In this document: piece after piece, positions 10,529 through 20,800 of the stretch
How positions within the stretch are numbered: position 1 is the first letter of the stretch
How the letters are laid out: every line of letters begins with the position of its first letter
Origin: Yamagishiella unicocca
Taxonomy: Eukaryota > Chlorophyta > Chlorophyceae > Chlamydomonadales > Volvocaceae
Length of the DNA: 64,000 nucleotides
Assembly: GCA_003116995.1 (NCBI GenBank)
Contig: BDSL01000021.1
Span: forward strand, 992,001 to 1,056,000
Direction of reading: 5' to 3'
Notes under the pieces: model-generated
Seen by the model: the letters and a program-made list of their open reading frames with translations, nothing else
The model's database searches: none
What the model was told of the DNA's origin: nothing
Made by a program: the position numbers and the translations under genes

Positions 10529-10897
10529 GCGTTTTTGAGCTCAGTGCTGTTGGTTAAAGTTCATTACAGGTTGGTCACGCCAGCCTTGGTCGCGTCACGC
10601 GCGATCGGAAAGCACGGCGAGTCCCGCTCTGCCGGCAATCGGAATATTTGGATTGGTCACACCAGCCCCAGGCCGTGTCACGCACAACCGCTGCGTTTTC
10701 GATAGGATTGCGTTTTTGAGTTCATCGCTGTTTGTGAAAGTTCATTGCAGGTTGGTCACGCCAGCCTGGGTCGCGTCACGCGCGATCGGAAAGCACGGCG
10801 AGTCCCGCTCTGCCGGCAATTGGAATAGTTGCGGGATTGGTCACGCCAGCCCCAGGCCGTGTCACGCACGACCTTTCTGTTTCCGATAGATTGGTCA
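10529..10897 (+). repeat. 181-bp internal tandem repeat of the retroelement, 2 copies
   Basis: Unit 1 starts at GCGTTTTTGAG (10529) and unit 2 at the same motif (10710). Each unit contains two diverged sub-repeats built on TTGGTCACGCCAGCC followed by GTCACGC. Degenerate further traces (GGTCACGCAGC, GGTTACGCCAG) run to about 10940. Confidence 0.85.
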
Positions 10898-11081
10898 CGC
10901 AGCTCCGTTTTCGGTAGGATTGGTTACGCCAGTCCGCTGTGTTCGATCATACCGTACATTCATGTTTGTTTTTGTCGTAGCCTGCCTACTGCTCGCGGAG
11001 TCGAATCGAGACATGTTCTAAGTAGTTGATCGAGACGCTTCCTTCCTAACGCGTGTTCCGGCCCTTTAATATCCGCTTGCA

Positions 11082-11885
11082 GTGTTTCATTACCCTGCGC
11101 GACAATCCTCGGCTGAATACGCGTCTTGTCACTTACACGCAGAAGACTCAGCTCTCCTGCATCGTGAGCCCAGCGGGTATCACACCGTTCGGGTTCAGCG
11201 CCACAAGTTTCCGACTGGGGCATTCTCGCCTCGCGGCAGTTCGCTGGTCCGTGGCTTGCATAGGTCTGGCCCATCGCGCAACACCGGCTCCGTTCAGTCG
11301 CGTTTCCAGCCATATCGGTGCCGTTGGGCACCGCAAGCAGCGCACACAGCGGGCGCGCCACTAGGGCCGTCCCCAGGATTTTTCGCGAGTGCTCCAGTTT
11401 ACGGGGTGAGTCACCCTCGGCCGGTAGGGCCAGGGTTTGGCGCTAACGTAGGGGAACGTTGCCCTTGCGACTTCGTAGGGGGAAGGGCCCCCACGGAGAT
11501 AGACAGCGCGATAGGAAGAGCGGTAGAGCAGCGCCTTGCCGAGGACTTCCCCGGGCTGGTAGAAGCAGAGGTAGATGAGCGTCTAGCCCGCATAGTGCCC
11601 CCTATCGTAGAGCGGGAGGTGCAGCAGCGGGTTGTGCAGGAACTAGAGCGGCGCCTGGATTCGCTATTCAGGCACGTGAGCAGCGAAGCCGTTGAGGTGC
11701 AGTTCACCTCTCCTGGCGGCAGGCGGCTAGTTAGGAGGTTAGCATTCGTGGCAAGGGAACTGCGTGAGGGGTACAACGAGGGCTACGCCCCGGTGAGACT
11801 CCAGTTAGGCCCCAGGCGCTCCCTGACGCTGCCCGTCGTGTCTGCAGGCTATCCGATAGAGTTGGCAGACATGATGCAGCAGTAG
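11082..11885 (+). CDS. Retroelement ORF1: helical/coiled-coil protein of unknown function
   Basis: Open frame of up to 267 residues. The first ~110 residues are low-information and may be untranslated, with a later start possible. From about residue 125 it becomes strongly helical and charged (RAVEQRLAEDF, VEREVQQRVVQELERRLDSLF), with heptad-like Leu/Val spacing typical of a coiled coil, followed by a conserved-looking C-terminal part (RRLAFVARELREGYNEGY) ending at a stop at 11885. ORF2 starts about 200 bp downstream in another frame. In PAT/DIRS elements the first frame is usually Gag-like; this could be a small nucleic-acid-binding or multimerisation protein, but no motif proves it. Confidence 0.6.
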   Translation: MFHYPARQSSAEYASCHLHAEDSALLHREPSGYHTVRVQRHKFPTGAFSPRGSSLVRGLHRSGPSRNTGSVQSRFQPYRCRWAPQAAHTAGAPLGPSPGFFASAPVYGVSHPRPVGPGFGANVGERCPCDFVGGRAPTEIDSAIGRAVEQRLAEDFPGLVEAEVDERLARIVPPIVEREVQQRVVQELERRLDSLFRHVSSEAVEVQFTSPGGRRLVRRLAFVARELREGYNEGYAPVRLQLGPRRSLTLPVVSAGYPIELADMMQQ

Positions 11886-12083
11886 CCTTGCTAAACGTTG
11901 CGTTTTACTAACACTTGTGTGCAGCGTGGTTTCGCCTTACTCCTGTAACAACTGACGGTAGATCCCAGCTCCCTGCCTCCTGCTCAAGGCCCAGACGGTC
12001 TGCGTAGGAATCCCTCCAGGTCCGGCACCGCCCCAACACTCCGTTCCAACCAGGAGCGGGATCAACGGGAGGTCAGCTCGGCT

Positions 12084-15000
12084 GTGGCCAGGGGCAGAGG
12101 CGTGACAGGTGCAGTACCTGGGGCACGGGGCACCAGTCCTCCATCATTAACAAATAATAATAGCCTAAACGGCCTTCCTCCAGCAGGAGGTCCCGAACAG
12201 GTAAGTAGTTCGGCGTCCAAACGAACTTCGGGGTCAGGCGGGGCTGTCGTACGGCAAGAGAAAGGCACGAACCCACCCTCGTGGCAGCAGCTCCTATCTC
12301 ACCTGCACCAGCCGCGCGTCACACCTAGGCCTGCGGTCAACGCGGAATCGAACCCTAGCGTGTATTCAGACTCCGACGACGATATGGCAGCCTCAAGCAA
12401 GTATCCCACCATGGCTGAGTTCAAGCACACCGAGTTGGACCCGTTTCTCACGGCGGTGTTGCAGCTTGGGTTAAACGAGCCGGCTAGGAAAGGGGTGCTC
12501 ACAGTAGAGGGCTTAAAACTGTTCTTGGACGCGCTCCCCGTGCGCGGCTCGGACTTTCGCCGCTGGTATGACGGGGTTAAGGATACGTTAGTAGCGGCGG
12601 CGGCGGCCCACCACCAGGTGGCCGTGCCAGGGGCACCAGGACCAGCCGCGGCGGGGCAGCCCGCCCTGACCGCGACACAGTTGTTTGATTATTATGAACA
12701 CTTGCTTACACAGTACTTCAAAGCCGCGCAACTGGGGGAGTACCAGCGGGAGTTGTCATCGGCGGTTCAGGGCAACCGCTCGCCAAAGATGTTCAAGGAC
12801 CAGCTCCTAGAGCTAGAGCGCAAACTCCCGGGGCATGTGGGGAACTTCCAGGTCGCGGAGCGGTTCGTTCAGGGGCTGCACCCCAAAGTGCGAGAGGCGG
12901 TTCAGAGGCAGTTGACCATGGTCAGTAAGGAGCAGTGGTACGCGCGGTTGAACCAGACCGCATCCGAAGCGGAGGTCGTCTGGAACAACCTCTCAGACGA
13001 AGAGCGACAGCCGGTTGAGAAGCCGGCCAAGAAGGGGACGGGGGATAGCGCGCCAACTCCCAAATCCCAGGGCAGGTACTACTGCGCACACCATGGGTAC
13101 AACATGTCGCACGACACCGCTAGCTGCAACGCCCTCCGCAGCAGCGCGAAAGAGTCGGCACTTGCGACCCTGGGGCTAGACGGGGCCGCGTTCGAGCAGC
13201 TTATCGCCCTAGCCACGCAGGCGTTGGGCCGGGTAGACGCGGGGGCACGGGCAGCAGGAGGACCAGTACCGTATGTGGACGGCGGGCCCAGCCGGCCCCA
13301 GCGTCCCGGGGGATCCGGCATGGGGGACAGGGGCTGGGAGGGTGGCTCCAGCTCCGGTGGCGGCCGGGGTGGCCCAAGGTGCACGTACTGCGGCGACTCG
13401 CGGCACTCCGAGGACCGCTGCTTCATCAAATACCCCGAGCTGGCCCCTCCCGGATACGTAGCCCGCAACGGAGCATTGCAGGCGATGTTTGAGGCAAACA
13501 AGGCCAAGCTGGTGGCACACGGAGGCGCGGCTTCACGTGGCAGTCCACCGCGCAACCAACCGGCGCGCGGCGCGGTAGCTGCGGCGATTGCGGCGCTTTC
13601 CCAAGTGCACGACGACTTCGCGGAGGACGACCCGCCGAGCGTGGCATCCTTCGCAACCGTCGGCATCACCCATTGCGGCGAGATCAGAGGTGAGCCGGGA
13701 CGGTCTTCCACGGGGGGGGGGATCGTGCACCACGTCAACTGCATGCTTGAGCGCATAGAAGCGTGCCCTGCCCCCGTGCCAGCGATGGAAGGCGCGCATA
13801 GCCAGCCTGAGTGCACGGCGTGCGCCACCACGCGCTCGCAGCCCGTACCGAAGTCTTTCGTGCCTGTACAGCTGAACACCCACGCATACCCGCCTCCGCT
13901 GCCTCCGGGAAGGGGTGCAGGGCGGTCGGGGCGCTGCCAGCAGCTCAGCCGGCCGTCCGACGATGCCTTGCGCAACATGACGTTAGGTGAACTGTTTACT
14001 GTGTTGCAAGGCCCTCTGCCCCCCCTGGGCATGGCTGAACAAGCTGAGCCCCCGGCCACACCCAGCAGCATTGCAGCTACGCAGGAAAGTCACGCTTCAC
14101 AGCCCATCGCCACCTCGACGGGGACGGTTGCGGCAGCCCAGCCGCAAGCTGTGCAGGACCCCGTTGTTGGCGCGGCATTATCTTCCACCTCGCACGCAAA
14201 TGGCGTGGCCTACTTCAAGGGTAAAGGATTCGAGTACGAGGTGAGTGGGGTCAAGGGCAAAACCCCGCGCACCTTGGCAGAAATGAGCGCAAGCGAGAGG
14301 GAGGACGCTTTGCATAAAAACCCGGCGGCCGCCCGCTACCTTAGCGAGCCAAAGGGAATGTATTATTATGAGGAGGGGGCGTGCGTATTGGGCGTGGAGG
14401 GACGCCGCGATGCTTCATTGGTCGCGCTGCGCGACTTCGCCGCCACTGTCAACGTCATGCCCGTCAAAATTGCTGAGGCCCTCGGCCTCCGCATCGTGCC
14501 CACGTCAACGCTCCTGAGCACGTCGCTCGAGCTCAAGGGATCTGTACGGGGAGAGTTGGATCGCAGCGAGGTTAGGTTCGTGCTCCTCCCAGGCACTCCG
14601 CACGCCACCGCGCTCCCACTCGCGCAGACCCTAGTCGTGGACGTGGAGCCGGACTTGTTCCAGCTCCTCGTGGGCAATGCGCAGGCGGCTCTGCTTGGCG
14701 ACGGCATCCATTCTTACCCGTCGCCCAGCCTTCACTTCTACCCAAATCTGGTCGAGTCGCCCGAATACATTGTCACAATGCCCATGCGGCCGTTCCCTAA
14801 CCACTCTTCCTCATTCAAAGCCGCATGCGCAGTAGCGTGCACCTCCGCCAGCTCTTCTCCATCCGGCTCTGAGCTGGGGGGGGAAGCTGTGCCCGCTAAG
14901 CCCGCTCCTGCCAGCCTCATGCATTTTACCCAGCCGACCGCAGGGCCGTCACCAGTGGCGCCCAAGGTACCACAGTCAAGGGCGGATAACGACATGGTGG

Positions 15001-15905
15001 CGGGCATGGTGCTCATGCTCTCACTGCTTCTTTCGGTGATCTGGGGGTTGGGCAAGGCATTCGTGCGGTGCGTGGGCGCGTGGGCATGGACCACCAGCGA
15101 ACAGCTGGTGTCGCGCATGAACGGCGGGGTGCATTCGGCCATGAACCGTGTAGTGAACGATGCACGCGTCGCCACACAGCGGCTGCAACCACTGCCGCCC
15201 AAGGAGCCTAAGTTCCGAACGGGCAAGCGCAAGCGTCCGTGGCAGCAGATACCGGTAGGGCGCTTTGCACGATCGGCATCTCCGAGTCGCACCTGGTGGC
15301 ACTTGGCTTCTTTCGGTCTCGTTGTGTCGCTATTGTTCACTTTTGCCGCAGGCGTCATACCAGGGGCCCTGTGGCGGAACGACTTCGCGTTTGTTCCCTC
15401 CAACATTATCACCACCGGCGGTGTCATCCTACAGCACTCCGGAGGAGCCGCGTTCCCTTACGCGCCGCTGGACCCGGGCTACGATCCTTGGGCCCCGAGT
15501 GACCCATGCGATTGCAGCAGCTGGCGGACGCGAGGGCACGCGGTGGCGGTAACCAGCGTGGGCTCTTTCACGGCAGAGGGCATGTTGGTGGCAACCGCCT
15601 ACAAGCGCTATGAGAAGGACGCAGATGTTGGGTGGATATGGGGAAACAGTTATTTGTTTGACGACAGTTCGTTTACTACTCAGGAGACCGTGCGTGCCCG
15701 AAAAGGGGAAGCGTTCGCGTATAGCATCGTTCTATCAGTCCGTTCGGCAGCAGAAGGCAGGGTTGGAATCTGTTTTCCTTTCACGGCTGCATCGCTGGAT
15801 CTCGCTATCCCGGCGGCGCTGAACAGGGCGGAAAGTTTTCGTCGTGGCCCGCGTGCCGTCATCTTGGCTGATGAATTCAGGAGGGGATGGTTGAAAGCTT
15901 TGTAG
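12084..15905 (+). CDS. Retroelement ORF2: Gag-like polyprotein with zinc knuckles, protease-like motif and two TM segments
   Basis: A 1273-residue uninterrupted frame. Residues ~110-320 are an all-helical capsid-like region. A CX2HX5HX4C-type finger (CAHHGYNMSHDTASC) starts near residue 334, and a second knuckle, CX2CX4HX4C (CTYCGDSRHSEDRC), near 433. Around residue 786, LVALRDFAATVNVMP lines up with retropepsin active sites, but the catalytic D-S/T-G is D-F-A, so proteolysis is doubtful. Two strongly hydrophobic segments follow, near residues 970-990 (MVLMLSLLLSVIWGL) and 1072-1095 (FGLVVSLLFTFAAGVIPG), separated by a basic stretch ending KPKFR...KRKR-like sequence, and a ~175-residue C-terminal domain. 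Membrane segments are not part of a standard Gag and suggest an extra Env-like or host-derived module. The stop at 15905 precedes B1 by ~200 bp. The ATG at 12084 is the first in frame; later starts are possible. Confidence 0.75.
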   Translation: MARGRGVTGAVPGARGTSPPSLTNNNSLNGLPPAGGPEQVSSSASKRTSGSGGAVVRQEKGTNPPSWQQLLSHLHQPRVTPRPAVNAESNPSVYSDSDDDMAASSKYPTMAEFKHTELDPFLTAVLQLGLNEPARKGVLTVEGLKLFLDALPVRGSDFRRWYDGVKDTLVAAAAAHHQVAVPGAPGPAAAGQPALTATQLFDYYEHLLTQYFKAAQLGEYQRELSSAVQGNRSPKMFKDQLLELERKLPGHVGNFQVAERFVQGLHPKVREAVQRQLTMVSKEQWYARLNQTASEAEVVWNNLSDEERQPVEKPAKKGTGDSAPTPKSQGRYYCAHHGYNMSHDTASCNALRSSAKESALATLGLDGAAFEQLIALATQALGRVDAGARAAGGPVPYVDGGPSRPQRPGGSGMGDRGWEGGSSSGGGRGGPRCTYCGDSRHSEDRCFIKYPELAPPGYVARNGALQAMFEANKAKLVAHGGAASRGSPPRNQPARGAVAAAIAALSQVHDDFAEDDPPSVASFATVGITHCGEIRGEPGRSSTGGGIVHHVNCMLERIEACPAPVPAMEGAHSQPECTACATTRSQPVPKSFVPVQLNTHAYPPPLPPGRGAGRSGRCQQLSRPSDDALRNMTLGELFTVLQGPLPPLGMAEQAEPPATPSSIAATQESHASQPIATSTGTVAAAQPQAVQDPVVGAALSSTSHANGVAYFKGKGFEYEVSGVKGKTPRTLAEMSASEREDALHKNPAAARYLSEPKGMYYYEEGACVLGVEGRRDASLVALRDFAATVNVMPVKIAEALGLRIVPTSTLLSTSLELKGSVRGELDRSEVRFVLLPGTPHATALPLAQTLVVDVEPDLFQLLVGNAQAALLGDGIHSYPSPSLHFYPNLVESPEYIVTMPMRPFPNHSSSFKAACAVACTSASSSPSGSELGGEAVPAKPAPASLMHFTQPTAGPSPVAPKVPQSRADNDMVAGMVLMLSLLLSVIWGLGKAFVRCVGAWAWTTSEQLVSRMNGGVHSAMNRVVNDARVATQRLQPLPPKEPKFRTGKRKRPWQQIPVGRFARSASPSRTWWHLASFGLVVSLLFTFAAGVIPGALWRNDFAFVPSNIITTGGVILQHSGGAAFPYAPLDPGYDPWAPSDPCDCSSWRTRGHAVAVTSVGSFTAEGMLVATAYKRYEKDADVGWIWGNSYLFDDSSFTTQETVRARKGEAFAYSIVLSVRSAAEGRVGICFPFTAASLDLAIPAALNRAESFRRGPRAVILADEFRRGWLKAL

Positions 15906-16110
15906 AAGGAAGGGCGACTGTTGATGCTTCGGTGTCCGTTTGTCAGTGAAGGGGGCATTCATGTGGCTAATCGTGTTTGCGTCGCCGGTTATCAAGCAGT
16001 TGGTAGTGAAGAAGTCCGGTTTCGTGGAGGACATTTTCTAGCATTGTTGCTGCAGTTCGTGTTTTACCAGCGCACTACCGCCTCTTATGGCGTTGCCCGC
16101 TGGGGGGGGG

Positions 16111-16163
16111 AGTGTTATCCCGTCACATAGTTTGTTCATTGTGCAGCTCTCTCGCGCGACAGC
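16111..16163 (+). repeat. Split direct repeat B1
   Basis: 53 bp from AGTGTTATCCCG to CGCGCGACAGC, directly abutting A2. It follows a G9 run (16102-16110). Its junction with A2 contains the 10-bp palindrome GACAGCTGTC. Confidence 0.92.
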
Positions 16164-16903
16164 TGTCACGTCATTTCACCGTCATCGACAAATTACCGTC
16201 CAAGCCATCATTAGTCATTAGCGCGTTAGTTCCACGTCGTTTAGGTTGTAGTAGGTCCCTGTGCCGCGTCGCGGTACGAGTGTGATCGTAGCGCGATCGA
16301 TTCCCACCTTCCACTTGGCGGGAACAGAGTGTCGCACAAACAGGTGCGCGGTGGGTGTTTTCAGCCCGATTATCAGCGGGGCTGTGTCTGTTGTCTACAT
16401 GGTATAATGGAAACGACATTCTGTGCAGTCGGTGTGTGTCGTTCGTGGTTTCTTTGGACGAGTTTCGTATGTTGGGTAAGAGTAGGGCCCTATGTGTCGA
16501 ACTTTCGTCACGTGTGTTTGTGCTATTTAAAGGCCGAAAGCGGGCCATTATGGCCGCTTTTCGGCTCCAGACTGTGCACTGTAAAGTCTTGAGCTAGACA
16601 ATAAGCCCCGTGCGAGACTCCTGGAATCGCATGAGAACGATCACCCGCAGCACTCTCGCATCGTAATCGAATCGCTGCGCTGGAGCCCGCTGAGAGGTAG
16701 GGGGTCGCGGCCTTGCTTCTCAACTCGTTCCCAGTAGCGCCTGGCCAGTAGTCTTGTCGGCAGTCAGGGATCGTATCGTCACAGGCGCACACGGAGTGCC
16801 TCTGTGGTAGGTAGCCCGCCTGTTGCCGTTGGACCACAGGTCAAGCGAGCCATTTCCGCCACCGCGGGCAGTCTCGACAGACTTGCTGCCTGCTAATCAC
16901 CCA
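16164..16903 (+). repeat. Split direct repeat A2
   Basis: 740-bp copy of A1 with the same internal hairpin (16533-16565). It is placed between B1 and B2 instead of at the element's right end. Confidence 0.93.
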
Positions 16904-16905
16904 TT

Positions 16906-16958
16906 AGTGTTATCCCGTCACATAGTTTGTTCATTGTGCAGCTCTCTCGCGCGACAGC
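16906..16958 (+). repeat. Split direct repeat B2 (right end of element)
   Basis: Exact copy of B1, separated from A2 by two bases (TT). Its last bases GACAGC abut the right flank (GGGGCTTGG), defining the element's right boundary. Confidence 0.92.
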
Positions 16959-17869
16959 GGGGCTTGGTTGCCGGTCGCGGTTGGAGAGTGTACCGATGGC
17001 CCTCCAATGGGTCCGCTGTAATCTTATTCATTCAAATGCGGTGGACTGTGTAAGCTGGCGAAGGGTAGGCCAGGACTGTAGGGTGTGTCAGTTGTGGAGT
17101 AGTGTGCACGGAGCGCCGGTGGAGGGTTGCTCCTACCCTCCACAGGCGCTGACATCTCTAATTAACTTTAGCTATTACATTTGCTACGAGTAAGTTGAAT
17201 CAGGACGCGATAGCGCAAATTTACTGTAACTTAGCACTGTAACTCAGAACTTGGCTTGGTATTTACGCTAATTTACGCTAATTTACGCACAAATTGCCGC
17301 GGCCTTCGGCCGCGCAAGTTCCCCATCCCCCATCTCAGCGTTTTAACCGCCTCTGGATCACCCCATAATTTGCGCAATTTGCCACGGATGGGCACGTACG
17401 TGTGCCATGGTGGGAGGCAAGTAGAAGAGCCTATTGGTTTGTTTGGGCCATAGACACCTTCAAAATTCTTCACCTCTTGTATCCTATGAAGGTATTACAT
17501 ATATATGAAGGTATTACAGGTTTCCCCTAGCAATTCCAGCTGAGGCGCGAGGCAACCTTTTTAGGTTTCGTAGCCCATCCTTGTACGTACCTTAGCGACA
17601 TGAAACATCTCATTATTATGAAAAGGTGAGGAATACGTAACGTCTCATTATTAATACATATTCTGCAGTACCGGTGTCGGTTTGGAAACCCGCTGTAATG
17701 GATCACTTTTTACACATGTATATATCACACGCCCGGTGGAGCCAAGGGTTCCAGGCTGGAGACTTTGTTAACCCAACGTCTATGGATACCTCTGATAAGC
17801 AAGGCTAGTCCTTTAGGGATGGTCAGTTTCCTCGTATCCGTCGTTTTGTCATAGAGTCATTACCCAGAC
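16959..17869. other. Gene-free stretch upstream of the cyclase gene
   Basis: No coding region supported. It is more AT-rich than its surroundings. Visible structures are a 10-bp tandem repeat (ATTTACGCTA, 17261-17288) and a GC-rich hairpin at 17296-17315 (GCGGCC-TTC-GGCCGC). The 3' part probably includes the cyclase promoter and 5' leader. Confidence 0.4.
17261..17315. repeat. 10-bp tandem repeat followed by a GC hairpin
   Basis: ATTTACGCTA is repeated 2.8 times at 17261-17288, then a perfect stem (GCGGCC/GGCCGC, TTC loop) lies at 17296-17315. It could be a transposon end or a regulatory structure; no matching partner was found in the window. Confidence 0.6.
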
Positions 17870-20800
17870 ATGGTTGGATGGCTTGCATCATGCTTCAACT
17901 GCGTCGGAGGTCCAGGGCACCATGGACAGCAGGGAGAGCAGCTCTGTGCAAAAGCTTCATCGCCGGTCACTTCGCCCAATCGTGCGTCGCAACAGAAAAC
18001 TCATACAGTAATGAGCCGCATTGAGCTATCACAGCGCTATGATCACGTATCCAATGGCGTGGTAGTCCTTGCGTGCCATCAGTTGCTCTCTGCCTCAACG
18101 ACAGCGTCGGAGCCATCGACCATGATGTTCGCCGCCTACTGCAACGAGTCCGCTGCCAAAATTTTCGGCTTACCAAAATCTTCAACATCTACAGATGCAG
18201 AAATCGCTAGAAACTTGCTGAGCACTCTTGGGAAGTCGGAATATCCACTGCTGCAGGATTTGCGTGCGCAACTGCTGCGTGTCGCGGCCGCGGACCCTGC
18301 GGCCGCCTTCGCTCTTTACCTTGATGCCCGCAAATATCCACATACGCTGGCTGCTGACAGGAGGCAGACGTCCGCAGCGTACGGTGGTGTTACTAAAGCG
18401 CGGCAAGATGAGAATGAACCATGCCCGGCGGGCGACGGGCCAGCCCCTAGGCGCTGGATTCACGTGATCGCTGAGCCCACCTTGTACGAGGTGGGCGTCG
18501 CGCTCGGCGGTGGTGATAATGTCAATGATGCCAGTACGATTGATCGCCGGAGTAGCCGCCGATGGCGGGTTTTCTTTAGCAAGGACATGGTTACAGAACA
18601 TCAAGCAATGGAGGTCACAGCAGGCAGCGGGGGCAGCAACGCCTTGCCAGCACTGATATTGACGGTCAAACCAACCCCTCCGGCGGATCTGTCAACGGAG
18701 ACACTGTTGCGTGCTACTGCCAAGAGCACCACAGCCGCCGACAGCGACAGCGGCGTTGCCTGTATCGCCCCAGCTGTGGCTGGTGTCAGTGCGATGGGGT
18801 CTTGCCGCCCTGTAAGTTACTCCGAAGCTACCAGGGCTGTCGTGGCCGACAGCTGCAGTAGCCGGCTGCAGCAGTTGCTCCCGTCATCATCAGCCCGAGT
18901 CCTGCGCAGCGGCGAGGCCAGCTCCTGGTCGGCTGTGCAAGCAGCAGCCGGGGGCCGGCAGCAGCCGGGGTTGCAGAGTGTGGGGCTGCAGGATGTGTTC
19001 ACTGGGTTCCGGCTTCGTGAGGCGATGGTGCTGTCGGGGTTGACGACGATTGTGACCGCCTTCACAACCAACGGCAGGACGGTGCTTTACCAGAACTCCT
19101 CGGTGCGACGCATGGCTGGGACCGGTGCCGTTTCGCATAGTGGTTGCATGCGCCTTTGTTGCTTTCCTGCTGCTGCAACGTGCTCCGTCGCCTTCCCTCG
19201 CCTTGCGTTTTTGCCAAACTGCATATACGGCCCGGGAACAGCAGCATACTAATAGTGCACCTGAATCCCGCCCCACCCCACGCATATCTTATAGAGCATT
19301 TTATATTTCGGGCTTCGTGCTCCGCACACCGCGGGTCGGGCTCTAGCGAGCCAGCAGACTGACGAAGGCGGCAGCGGCAGCATCTTGGAGGAGTTGTTTT
19401 CCTTGGAGCCGGCGAAGGTCGGTAGCTAGGTTGCTGTCGGGGCCAGCTAGGAAGGGCAGGACGTTAGCAGGAGCGACAAGCAAAGGCGTTGGCGTGGCCT
19501 TTGAATGACGTAGCGTTTGGTCCGGTGGCATGCTTGCAAGAGAACCTTCGTCAGTACTGCAATGCTCCAGGGATGCCATGATAGATACATGGGTTTTGAG
19601 TGAGCTGGGGGATCACGGCCATGCTCAGCGACCCAGCATGGGGCGGCAATGCCGTACGTGTATTCGAAAGTTGCCCAGCTCCTGGCGCACGTTCACGCGC
19701 CCTGTGTCCTCTGTGGCTCGCTCCGACAGATGGAGCGGATGATGACCGAGGTCTGCATCGAGGGGCGCGTGTGGAGGGGTGAGTGAAGCCAATCACCCAA
19801 CCAATTTCGATTAGGCGATGCACCCTTGAGCGAGGATTTTCACGTTGGTTTTGCCGCATCTGCATCCGGACATGCATGCCTGGAGCCAGCCACCCAGAGG
19901 CTCCCACAATACGCCGTTGCGCAGCCATCCCTGCAAGCCAGCGCACTGCCTGCTGTGACCCTGACTCGCCACCTTCCTTCCGACCTCCCTCTGCAGGTAT
20001 CGTCCAGGTGCCAGCCTCCCGCAGGTCGGGGGCCTTATCCATCACCTCCACGACTGCAAGAGCCGGTGCCAGCTACCCGTCTGCGGGCGGGCCGCTGGAG
20101 GGTGCCTTGGGCTGTGCACTGCGTGTTCCGAACCCGGCAGCAGGCGGCGGCAGCGCACTACTCACCCCGCGCCGTCCATCGGCGCGGGTGCTGGAGGGCC
20201 CTGCCGTGTGGAACTCTAACGACCCGGGCGGCAGCGACGCCCAATACTCGAGCTTCTTGGGCACGGTCATGTCAACAGCCGACGACACGCCTACGTTCGA
20301 CGTCAGCGCCCACGGAAAGCTATCGAGCATCGTCGATGTCGACCCACTGGTGCGTGTGGGCAGCTGTGTGGTATCTGTTGCAGCGCACCTAGGATTGAGC
20401 AGCACCCTGCCGGCGTCAAGCGCGGCAGTGTGTGGGTTTGCAAGGAAGCGGGGCTCCTGGGCAGATGCAAAGCCAAAGCGTCATAGCTGCTAGCAGCGTG
20501 ACCTGTGGCCCTCACGGATGCGGCCGCCTCTGGAGTAGTTTTGTTCTCCTACAACAAGGGCGCGCTCGGGGGCCGTGCGCACGTGCTGTGTTTCCCTCTG
20601 CGATGCCTTCTGGTCGCCACTGAGGCTGCTCCCGACGCGACCGTTGACGGCGCCACACCTACCCTCGTCAGGCGACCTCCACTTGGGGCCTGCTGATGGA
20701 CACGTCAGAGCAGCCGTTGCGGGAGTCTGGCAGCAGGAGGACAGGAGCAGGCGAGAGGAGTCCCTTGGGCCATGGCGCCGGTGGGATGGGTGGCATCGAA

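Larger units (their letters stand above)
9730..16958 (+). mobile_element. PAT/TOC-like retroelement with split direct repeats (A1-ORFs-B1-A2-B2)
   Basis: A 740-bp repeat A occurs at 9730-10469 and 16164-16903, and a 53-bp repeat B at 16111-16163 and 16906-16958. The order A1, coding region, B1, A2, B2 is the split-direct-repeat layout of tyrosine-recombinase (DIRS-superfamily, PAT-like) retroelements and of Chlamydomonas TOC1, not that of LTR elements. The B1/A2 joint reads GACAGC|TGTCAC, which is the sequence expected if the two outer ends (A1 start, B2 end) were joined in a circle. A1 and A2 agree wherever I compared them, implying recent insertion. A 181-bp tandem repeat lies just inside A1, recalling the internal tandem array of TOC1. 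It carries two open frames (11082-11885, 12084-15905). I found no reverse transcriptase, RNase H, methyltransferase or tyrosine recombinase, so it is probably non-autonomous. No target-site duplication is seen, as expected for this class. Confidence 0.85.

Noticed and set aside
13079..14071. 330-residue minus-strand open frame
   Set aside because: It is antisense to the zinc-knuckle region of ORF2, has Pro/Ser/Arg-rich composition from GC-rich shadowing and no motif.
16102..16110. G9 run before B1 as an LTR polypurine tract
   Set aside because: It would mark the start of an LTR at B1, but the left repeat A1 lacks the B sequence, so B1+A2 is not an LTR. Kept only as a note.
9730..16903. Classical LTR retrotransposon with LTRs at 9730-10469 and 16164-16903
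   Set aside because: The repeats start TG and end CA, but no target duplication flanks them, no primer-binding site was recognised after A1, and the B1/B2 repeats around A2 are unexplained by this model. The split-repeat model explains all four repeats.
17296..17315. Rho-independent terminator
   Set aside because: A GC stem with no U tract in a eukaryotic nuclear sequence; recorded only as a hairpin.
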